The translations under genes were made by a program, and so were the position numbers. 64,000 nucleotides of DNA, from contig NZ_OU015321.1 in NCBI RefSeq assembly GCF_907163105.1, positions 1,116,001 through 1,180,000 of the forward strand. Reading direction: 5' to 3'. The DNA comes from Cloacibacterium caeni (GTDB lineage: Bacteria > Bacteroidota > Bacteroidia > Flavobacteriales > Weeksellaceae). Positions 50,084 through 56,423 of this stretch are shown piece by piece (positions within the stretch are counted from its first letter, which is position 1; every line of letters starts with the position of its first letter). Below the pieces are notes generated by a model, which made no database searches, was not told the DNA's origin, and saw only the letters and a program-made list of their open reading frames with translations.

Positions 50084-52561
50084 ATGAAAATTAATAAAAC
50101 CCAAGGTTACCAAATCATCCAAAATTGGATGAATGAAAAAGGTCAAAAACCGTTTTCTTTTCAAGAGGAAACTTGGGATTTGTATGCTCAAAATTTCTCA
50201 GGATTGGTAGTGGCTCCTACTGGTTTTGGAAAAACATTTTCGGTATTTTTAGCTGTTATCCATAATTTCCTCAATCATCCAGAAAAAGTAAGGACAAGTC
50301 GAGACTTGTCCAAATTACAATTGCTTTGGATAACTCCACTTCGTTCGCTTTCCAAAGACATTGCGAAAGCGATGCAAACTGCCATAGACGAAATTAGATT
50401 AGATTGGACAGTTGGCGTAAGAAACGGCGACATTTCTGCATCAGAAAAGCAAAAACAGACCAAAAACATGCCCGAAATTTTGGTGGTAACTCCAGAAAGT
50501 TTGCATTTGCTTCTCGCTCAAAAATCTAAAACCAAATTTTTTGAAAATCTACAATGTGTCGCTGTAGATGAATGGCACGAATTGCTCTCGTCAAAACGAG
50601 GCGTGATGGTAGAATTGGCGCTTTCGCATTTACAAAGTATTTCTAAAAATTTAAAAATTTGGGGATTAACCGCCACCATCGGAAATTTAGAAGAAGCGTT
50701 AGAAGTTTTAGTCCCTTATGAAACTCCCAAAAAAATAGTTCTCGCAAAAGAAAAAAAGAAAATAGAAATCCTTTCCGTTTTGCCAGATGAATTAGAACTT
50801 TTGCCTTGGGCTGGACATATGGGAAGCAAAATGACAGAAAAAATTCTTCCGATTATCAACCAAAGCAAGACTACTCTCATTTTCACCAACACCAGAAATC
50901 AGGCGGAAAATTGGTATCAAAATTTATTGGCAGTCAATCCAGATTTAGCTGGTCAAATCGCGATTCATCATAGTTCGATAGATTTTGAACTCAGAAATTG
51001 GATTGAAGATAATTTAGCTTCTGGTTATTTGAAAGCGGTAGTTTCTACTTCTTCTTTAGATTTAGGTGTAGATTTCAAACCTGTGGATACCGTGATTCAA
51101 ATCGGTTCCAGTAAAGGCGTTGCAAGATTTTTACAAAGAGCGGGAAGAAGCGGACATTCTCCTTTTGAAACTTCTAAAATTTATTTTGTTCCCACTCATT
51201 CTTTAGAATTGATAGAAGTGGCTGCTTTGAAAGAAGCGCATAAGCAGAATCAAATCGAGAAAAGAGAGCCAGTTGTTTTAGCATTTGATGTTTTAGTTCA
51301 ATTTCTCGTGACTTTGGCAGTTGGCGAAGGTTTTAGAGAAGAAGAAATCAAAAAACAAGTCAAAGAAACTTTCTGTTTTCGAGAAATGAGCGATGAAGAA
51401 TGGAAATGGATTTTGCAGTTCATCACTGTTGGTGGAAAATCCCTAAAAAGCTATGAAGAATTCCAAAAAGTAATCATAGAAGACGATATTTACAAAGTCA
51501 AAAGCAGAAGAATTGCGATGCTTCATCGTATGAATTTAGGCGCGATTGTAAGTGATGTAATGATGAAAGTGAAATTTTTCGGCGGTGGTTACATTGGCAT
51601 GATTGAAGAGTTTTTTATTTCCCGTTTGAACAAAGGAGATGCTTTTATTTTAGCAGGAAGAGTTTTAGAAATTGTGAATATCAAAGAACAAGAAGTACAG
51701 GTAAAATTAAGCTCAAAAAAACGCGGAATTGCAGCAAGTTACGCAGGTGGAAGGTTGCCCATGACTTCCTATTTGTCTCATTTTTTACGAGAAAAATTAG
51801 ATGATTCTCTTTCCCCAAATCCTAAAGAAAAAGAACTAAAATTTCTACAACCGTTGCTTCTAGACCAAGAAGGCGTTTCGCACATTCCAAAATCTGATGA
51901 ATTTTTGGTAGAACTCATCGAAAACAAATACGGAAATCACCTTTTTATGTATCCATTTGAAGGAAGATTGGTTCACGAAGTGATGTCTGCTTTAGTAGCA
52001 TACAGAATTTCTAAAATTTTCCCAATTTCTTTTACCATGGCGATGAATGATTACGGTTTTGAACTGAGTAGCGACCAACCGATTCCTTTAGAAAAAAAGC
52101 ATTTGCAACAAATATTGAGCAAAGAAAATCTCATTCAAGATGTAATGGCAAGTATCAATGCTGCGGAAATGGCCAAAAGAAAATTTCGAGATATTGCGGT
52201 GATTTCTGGCTTGGTTTTACAAAATTATTACGGCAACAAAAAGAAATTTAAAAGCATTCAATCTTCGTCAAACCTTATTTTTAAAGTGTTGGAAGATTAC
52301 GAACCAGACAATTTACTTTTGAGACAAGCTTACACCGAAGTTTTTAACAATCAGTTAGAAGAAGTACGATTAAGAGAAGCTTTTGAGAGAATTTCTTCCT
52401 CTAAAATTGTATTCGAAAAAACCACCCAATTTACACCGCTGAGTTTCCCCATAAAAGTAGACAGCCTTCGTCAATCGCTTTCTAGTGAAGATTTATTGAC
52501 CAGAATCGAAAGAATGAAAACCGCTGGAATCCCTAAAAAAAGAAATCGTTTTTCTCGATAA
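50084..52561 (+). CDS. ligase-associated DEXH-box helicase (Lhr-like)
   Basis: An 825-residue superfamily 2 helicase of the Lhr type: Walker A VAPTGFGKTF (Lys50), DEXH motif VDEWHELL (Asp162), and the helicase C-terminal FLQRAGRSGHSP, plus a winged-helix and Lhr C-terminal region. Translocates 3' to 5' on single-stranded DNA in characterised relatives. About ten residues (VRTSRDLSKL, near 68-77) come from an in-frame copy of a 30-bp palindromic repeat and lie just after motif I. Third gene of the repair operon. Confidence 0.94.
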   Translation: MKINKTQGYQIIQNWMNEKGQKPFSFQEETWDLYAQNFSGLVVAPTGFGKTFSVFLAVIHNFLNHPEKVRTSRDLSKLQLLWITPLRSLSKDIAKAMQTAIDEIRLDWTVGVRNGDISASEKQKQTKNMPEILVVTPESLHLLLAQKSKTKFFENLQCVAVDEWHELLSSKRGVMVELALSHLQSISKNLKIWGLTATIGNLEEALEVLVPYETPKKIVLAKEKKKIEILSVLPDELELLPWAGHMGSKMTEKILPIINQSKTTLIFTNTRNQAENWYQNLLAVNPDLAGQIAIHHSSIDFELRNWIEDNLASGYLKAVVSTSSLDLGVDFKPVDTVIQIGSSKGVARFLQRAGRSGHSPFETSKIYFVPTHSLELIEVAALKEAHKQNQIEKREPVVLAFDVLVQFLVTLAVGEGFREEEIKKQVKETFCFREMSDEEWKWILQFITVGGKSLKSYEEFQKVIIEDDIYKVKSRRIAMLHRMNLGAIVSDVMMKVKFFGGGYIGMIEEFFISRLNKGDAFILAGRVLEIVNIKEQEVQVKLSSKKRGIAASYAGGRLPMTSYLSHFLREKLDDSLSPNPKEKELKFLQPLLLDQEGVSHIPKSDEFLVELIENKYGNHLFMYPFEGRLVHEVMSALVAYRISKIFPISFTMAMNDYGFELSSDQPIPLEKKHLQQILSKENLIQDVMASINAAEMAKRKFRDIAVISGLVLQNYYGNKKKFKSIQSSSNLIFKVLEDYEPDNLLLRQAYTEVFNNQLEEVRLREAFERISSSKIVFEKTTQFTPLSFPIKVDSLRQSLSSEDLLTRIERMKTAGIPKKRNRFSR
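50288..50317. repeat. 30-bp palindromic repeat, in-frame copy in the helicase gene
   Basis: Same repeat as 50049-50078, with the palindrome at 50292-50311. It is read through in the helicase frame as VRTSRDLSKL and does not interrupt the gene. The copies are 239 bp apart. Confidence 0.85.
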
Positions 52562-52569
52562 TTTTTCTC

Positions 52570-52577
52570 GTATTTTT
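52570..52577 (+). promoter_or_regulatory. possible internal promoter before PdeM
   Basis: TATTTTTG, an exact TAnnTTTG match 5 nt before the pdeM ATG, inside the 21-nt gap after the helicase gene. No TTG at the right distance. It might give a separate leaderless pdeM message. Confidence 0.35.
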
Positions 52578-52582
52578 GCAAC

Positions 52583-53221
52583 ATGATTTCTGAAATTTCT
52601 ATCAATTTTGCTGGTGAACAATTGGCACTCAATCAATACCGAAGTATTTTTTGGGACAAAGAAAAATCTTTGATTTTGTCTGATTTACATTTAGGAAAAA
52701 CAGCACATTTCAGAAAAAACGGAATTGCTTTACCGAATGGTGTGATTGAAAAAGATTTAGAAAATCTACAAAAATTAATAGAACATTATCAACCTGAAAA
52801 AATAATCATTGTAGGCGATTTATTCCACGCAGAACTGAATTCTGAAATAGAAATTTTCAGAAAGTGGTTTGAAAGTTTTAATACGATAAAATGGTTGCTC
52901 GTCAAGGGAAATCACGACAGATTTTCAGATGAATTCGGAATTGAAGAAACTGAAATCTATGAAACCGAAACTTTAATTTTCTCTCACGAATCTTTAGATT
53001 CCCTTCAAAAACCACAAATTGGTGGGCATATTCATCCTGGCGTTTCATTGATGGCTCAAAACCGACAAAAATTGAAATTTCCTTGCTTTTTAGTATCGGA
53101 AAATCAAATTATTTTGCCTGCATTTTCTCAATTTACGGGACTTGACACCAATTTTGAGAAAAAGCAAAATTCCACTTTTAAAAAATACATTATTACCGCT
53201 GAAAAGTTAATTGAATGGTAA
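52583..53221 (+). CDS. pdeM: ligase-associated metallophosphoesterase PdeM
   Basis: A 212-residue calcineurin-like phosphoesterase. Metal-binding motifs in order are LILSDLHLGKTAHFR, VGDLFHAE, VKGNHDRF and GGHIHPGV, all intact. In this cluster PdeM is annotated as an endonuclease of the ligase-associated DNA damage response. It ends the four-gene operon, and a terminator for the next minus-strand gene abuts it. Confidence 0.92.
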   Translation: MISEISINFAGEQLALNQYRSIFWDKEKSLILSDLHLGKTAHFRKNGIALPNGVIEKDLENLQKLIEHYQPEKIIIVGDLFHAELNSEIEIFRKWFESFNTIKWLLVKGNHDRFSDEFGIEETEIYETETLIFSHESLDSLQKPQIGGHIHPGVSLMAQNRQKLKFPCFLVSENQIILPAFSQFTGLDTNFEKKQNSTFKKYIITAEKLIEW

Positions 53222-53247
53222 AAAAAAGCCCGCAATAAATTGCGGAC
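53221..53247 (-). terminator. intrinsic terminator after the PPOX gene
   Basis: On the minus strand GTCCGCAAT pairs with ATTGCGGGC (9 bp with one T-G pair, 2-nt loop) followed by seven T. On the plus strand it has A-rich sequence and would not stop the repair operon. Confidence 0.8.
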
Positions 53248-53267
53248 TCGATATATATAATGTGCTT

Positions 53268-53774
53268 CTAGATTGAAATTTGTCCTTCTACTCCATCACT
53301 GTTATCGGTTTTGTTACCAGTAACAATCGCAGTAGCAAATGACAATAAAGAAACGAGTTTACCAGCTTTAGTATCCCAATAATAAACATCTTCTGGTGCA
53401 ATTCTCAGAATAGAAACATTCGGGTCATCTTTGCCATCAAACCAAGCATTGGCAAATACACTCCATTTTTGTTCTATTGTAGATTTATCATCATAGATAA
53501 ACGCTTTGCCATATACAGAAAGATATTCGCTGTCGCTATTATTCATAAAATAAAGTTGCACTCTAGAATCTCTTTCGATTTCCATATTTTTATTGCTTTC
53601 TTTGCTCGAAATAAACCAAAGATTTCCTTCATCATCACATTCTTGCAAACTCATAGGTCTAGAGTTGGATGGCAATTGGTCTAATTCGGTCACAAACATA
53701 CACGTTCTCGCTTTTTCTGAAAGCTCTTTAAGCTTTTCTATGGCTTCTTTTTGAAATAAATTTTGGGTTGACAT
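53268..53774 (-). CDS. pyridoxamine 5'-phosphate oxidase-like protein (general stress protein 26 type)
   Basis: A 168-residue split-barrel flavin-binding protein. GNLWFISSKESNKNMEIERDSRVQLYF is the FMN/F420-type core, and RPMSLQECDDEGNLWF its preceding strand. Members of the GsiB/GS26 group are stress-induced; substrate unknown. Followed by a strong terminator. Probably transcribed alone (43-nt gap upstream). Confidence 0.88.
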   Translation of the reverse strand: MSTQNLFQKEAIEKLKELSEKARTCMFVTELDQLPSNSRPMSLQECDDEGNLWFISSKESNKNMEIERDSRVQLYFMNNSDSEYLSVYGKAFIYDDKSTIEQKWSVFANAWFDGKDDPNVSILRIAPEDVYYWDTKAGKLVSLLSFATAIVTGNKTDNSDGVEGQISI

Positions 53775-53816
53775 AAATTTTGTGATTTGGTGATTGATAT
53801 AATGTATTTGTGTTGT

Positions 53817-54374
53817 TTAATATGTTTTAATGTTTAAAATTCCATTAAATCCTAAGAAAAGATTTCTGATTTTGTCATAAAAATTCACCGTTTCTAGATT
53901 AATCATTTCGTTGGTTTCTTCTATTTCTGTAATAATTTTATTTCTCAGTCTTCTAATAGAAAAAGAATTGATAGCCAATCTTTTTTTGCTTCTATTCTTT
54001 TTTTCAATGAGCAATTGAGAACTCATCATCGGATTGAGATGAAAACTAATGATTTGTTCGTCTGGAAAATTGGTTTCTTCTAAATCTCTTATTTGAAACC
54101 AATCATAACATGTAGTTTTTTGATTATCATCGGTAACGCAGATTCTAATCAGGTCGCCATTTTCTATTTTTCCCGTTTTTTCTTCTCCATGCTTGTTGCA
54201 GAGTTGAAAATGACAATGTTCCTTTTCTTTAACCAAGTTCCAATGCTCTACGTTGTAGAGATTTTGCTTTAAATTTTTAAAAATTTCTTTAGCATTGTTG
54301 TCATTTTCTAGTAGAATTTCTGAGATAGAACTGCTTTTGGTTAAGGTAATTTGAGGAATTTTATTTTCGTTCAT
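53817..54374 (-). CDS. hypothetical protein
   Basis: A 185-residue protein I do not recognise. It has no signal peptide or membrane segment; Glu/Lys/Asn-rich with two clusters of basic residues (EKKNRSKKRL, SIRRLRNKI) and two or three Cys including HCHFQLCNKHG. Between two stress-type genes on the same strand, so a role in stress is possible but only by position. Confidence 0.65.
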   Translation of the reverse strand: MNENKIPQITLTKSSSISEILLENDNNAKEIFKNLKQNLYNVEHWNLVKEKEHCHFQLCNKHGEEKTGKIENGDLIRICVTDDNQKTTCYDWFQIRDLEETNFPDEQIISFHLNPMMSSQLLIEKKNRSKKRLAINSFSIRRLRNKIITEIEETNEMINLETVNFYDKIRNLFLGFNGILNIKTY

Positions 54375-54398
54375 AGCAAGAGTTTTTGATGTTAAAAA

Positions 54399-54773
54399 TT
54401 AAAGGTCAATTTGTTCCGAAGTCCATTTTACGGCTGTCTCGTAATCTTTTTTATCAAATCCTTTAAATTCGCCAATCATAATTTTACTAAAAACTTCTGT
54501 AAAATTTTGTACCGTTTCAGAATCATAAACGATGGCTGCTCTGTTCCATTTAGTTAATGTCTTTACGCCCAACATTGCATCTTGGAACCAAGCTCCTGCT
54601 GTAAATTTGGATAAATCTGTTTCGATGACCAACATGTAATTCAACTTATCTTTTTCCTCAATAAATTTTTCTACTTCTGGCATTACTACGTCTATAAAAT
54701 CTTTTGCTGAAACTTCGTCAGTGGCTAAAAAGCCCACCATGTTATCTGGTAATTCTTTGATTCTAGTAATCAT
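54399..54773 (-). CDS. SpoIIAA-like (STAS-related) protein
   Basis: A 124-residue protein of the SpoIIAA-like family, with the pattern ELPDNMVGFLATDEVSAKDF and AAIVYDSETVQNFTEVFSKI. Fold related to STAS regulators, but without a clear phosphorylated Ser, so a partner-switch role is uncertain. The frame is open 15 codons further, but the ATG at 54773 fits the family. Upstream of the unrecognised gene by 24 nt, so cotranscribed. Confidence 0.75.
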   Translation of the reverse strand: MITRIKELPDNMVGFLATDEVSAKDFIDVVMPEVEKFIEEKDKLNYMLVIETDLSKFTAGAWFQDAMLGVKTLTKWNRAAIVYDSETVQNFTEVFSKIMIGEFKGFDKKDYETAVKWTSEQIDL

Positions 54774-54845
54774 TACTTTTATTTTTTGACAAATTTCAGA
54801 GTTTAAGCTCCGAAACATATTACAGAATATTTAGGATAATTTATA

Positions 54846-54853
54846 TAATTTTG
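54846..54853 (+). promoter_or_regulatory. prmC promoter element, leaderless position
   Basis: TAATTTTG ends 4 nt before the prmC ATG, so transcription should start at or within 1-2 nt of the start codon. No TTG at 17-23 nt. Confidence 0.45.
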
Positions 54854-54857
54854 TAAA

Positions 54858-55670
54858 ATGCAATTTCAAGATTATTTCCCATCGTTTTCTGAAGCTTTAG
54901 CGACTATTTATTCCAAAGAAGAAAGCAGAATTCTTTACCGATATTTCTTAGAAGATTTTCAAGAAAGAAAGCTAGTAAATCTGGCTTCGGAATTTGAAAA
55001 AGTAACTGAAGAACTCAAAAAAGGAAAACCATATCAACAGATTTTGGGATATACAGAATTTTATGGAAATAGATTTTTTGTAGACGAAAACGTCTTAATT
55101 CCTCGTCCTGAAACAGAAGAATTGCTAGAATTGGCGATTAATAAGATTCGAGATTCGAGATTCGAGATTCGAGATTTTAAAATTCTTGACGTTGGAACAG
55201 GAAGCGGAATCATTCCGATTACCTTGAAAAAACATTTCCCAGATACGGAAGTTTTTGCAATGGACATTTCTGAAAAAGCACTTGAAATTGCTCAGAAGAA
55301 TGCAGACTTTCATCAAACTGAAATTAAATTTTTAAAAGCAGATTATCTGAATACAAATTTGACCGAAAAATATGATGTGATCATCTCAAATCCTCCTTAC
55401 ATTGGCATAGATGAAAATACGGAAATCGAAGATTCTGTAAAAGGTTTTGAGCCCAATATTGCACTATTCTCACCAACTTCTGATGCACTTATTTTCTACC
55501 GAAAAATTGCAAAAGACTGTGAAAATCATCTCAATAAAAACGGTTTATTTTTTCTTGAAATCAATCAAAAATTAGGAAAAGAAACGCTCGAATTATTCAA
55601 AAATTTCTCAGAAAGCAAATTGGTAAAAGATTTATCTGGAAATGATAGATTTGTGATGGGAAGAAAGTAA
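54858..55670 (+). CDS. prmC: peptide chain release factor N5-glutamine methyltransferase
   Basis: Methylates the GGQ glutamine of release factors RF1 and RF2. The 270-residue protein has an N-terminal helical domain (about 1-75), SAM motif ILDVGTGSGIIPITL and the catalytic NPPY (178-181). Four AGATTCG units plus a partial one (55144-55177) code for NKIRDSRFEIRDFK just before motif I, a stretch that varies in the family. The frame is intact. Confidence 0.95.
   Translation: MQFQDYFPSFSEALATIYSKEESRILYRYFLEDFQERKLVNLASEFEKVTEELKKGKPYQQILGYTEFYGNRFFVDENVLIPRPETEELLELAINKIRDSRFEIRDFKILDVGTGSGIIPITLKKHFPDTEVFAMDISEKALEIAQKNADFHQTEIKFLKADYLNTNLTEKYDVIISNPPYIGIDENTEIEDSVKGFEPNIALFSPTSDALIFYRKIAKDCENHLNKNGLFFLEINQKLGKETLELFKNFSESKLVKDLSGNDRFVMGRK
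55144..55177. repeat. four-copy AGATTCG array inside prmC
   Basis: AGATTCG at 55144, 55151, 55158 and 55165, then a partial unit AGATTT. It is a near-perfect simple repeat inside a conserved gene; slippage by one unit would shift the frame. Confidence 0.85.
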
Positions 55671-55674
55671 TTTC

Positions 55675-55700
55675 TCTCGCTGATTAAGCAAATTTTGCAG
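55675..55700 (+). repeat. CTCTCGCTGATT-type repeat after prmC
   Basis: CTCTCGCTGATTAAGCAAAT is close to 31037-31062 (CTCTCGCAGATTGTGCTAAT) and to the reverse of 31150-31182. It starts 5 nt after the prmC stop codon. Confidence 0.5.
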
Positions 55701-55716
55701 ATTATTTATAATAAAA

Positions 55717-55738
55717 AAGTCGGACTAAAATCCGACTT
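55717..55738. terminator. bidirectional terminator between prmC and rhomboid
   Basis: AAGTCGGA pairs with TCCGACTT (8 bp, 6-nt loop). The T-run is stronger on the minus strand, so it mainly serves the rhomboid gene. Confidence 0.7.
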
Positions 55739-55771
55739 ACTATTTTTAATTTTTGAATTCTTTATTATAAA

Positions 55772-56413
55772 CTACCCAATTTTCTTCTTCACAAAAACTT
55801 GGTAACTCATGTAAATCAAAGGAAGTGACATCACAAGCAAATAAACTGCATTATTCATGGCAATTTCTGGTTCTAGTGCAACTGCATAAACCAATCCAAA
55901 AGCAGCGCCACCTAAATGCGCAGCGTGACCAATATTATCATGTGGTCTTGGGTTAAGCATCATGTAAACGGAATATCCAAAATATAAGGCTCCAAAAATA
56001 TAACCCGGCAAGAAATTTACTTCAATTTCGTTAGGCGCATAAGCTACTGCCGCAAATAAAATCCCAGAAACGCCACCACTCGCTCCAATTGCCGAATACC
56101 AGCTTTGTCTTTTATACAAATACAAGGAAAATAAATTCCCAATAACAATTGAGCCTAAATAAACCAACAAAAATCCGGAAACACCATACACATATAACAC
56201 AACTGGCGCAAAGATATACAATGTTAACATATTGAAAAACAAATGTCCCCAATCTGCATGAAGAAATCCTGCAGAAAGCAATCTAATGTATTCTTTTCGA
56301 TTTTGTATCGCCGAAACATTGAACTTATATTTTTCAAAAAGTTGAATATTTTGGAATCCCATAATACTGATGATTACAGTTATGGCTATGATTATTAATA
56401 ATATTGGATGCAT
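55772..56413 (-). CDS. rhomboid-family intramembrane serine protease
   Basis: A 213-residue integral membrane protein with about six helices. The catalytic Ser is in GASGGVSG (Ser112) and the His in GHAAHLGGA (His166); HADWGHLFFNMLTLY is the family's loop-1 signature. No PDZ or ankyrin extension. The start is 11 nt after the parC stop, so it may share the parC message. Substrates unknown. Confidence 0.92.
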   Translation of the reverse strand: MHPILLIIIAITVIISIMGFQNIQLFEKYKFNVSAIQNRKEYIRLLSAGFLHADWGHLFFNMLTLYIFAPVVLYVYGVSGFLLVYLGSIVIGNLFSLYLYKRQSWYSAIGASGGVSGILFAAVAYAPNEIEVNFLPGYIFGALYFGYSVYMMLNPRPHDNIGHAAHLGGAAFGLVYAVALEPEIAMNNAVYLLVMSLPLIYMSYQVFVKKKIG

Positions 56414-56423
56414 ACTTTTTTAA

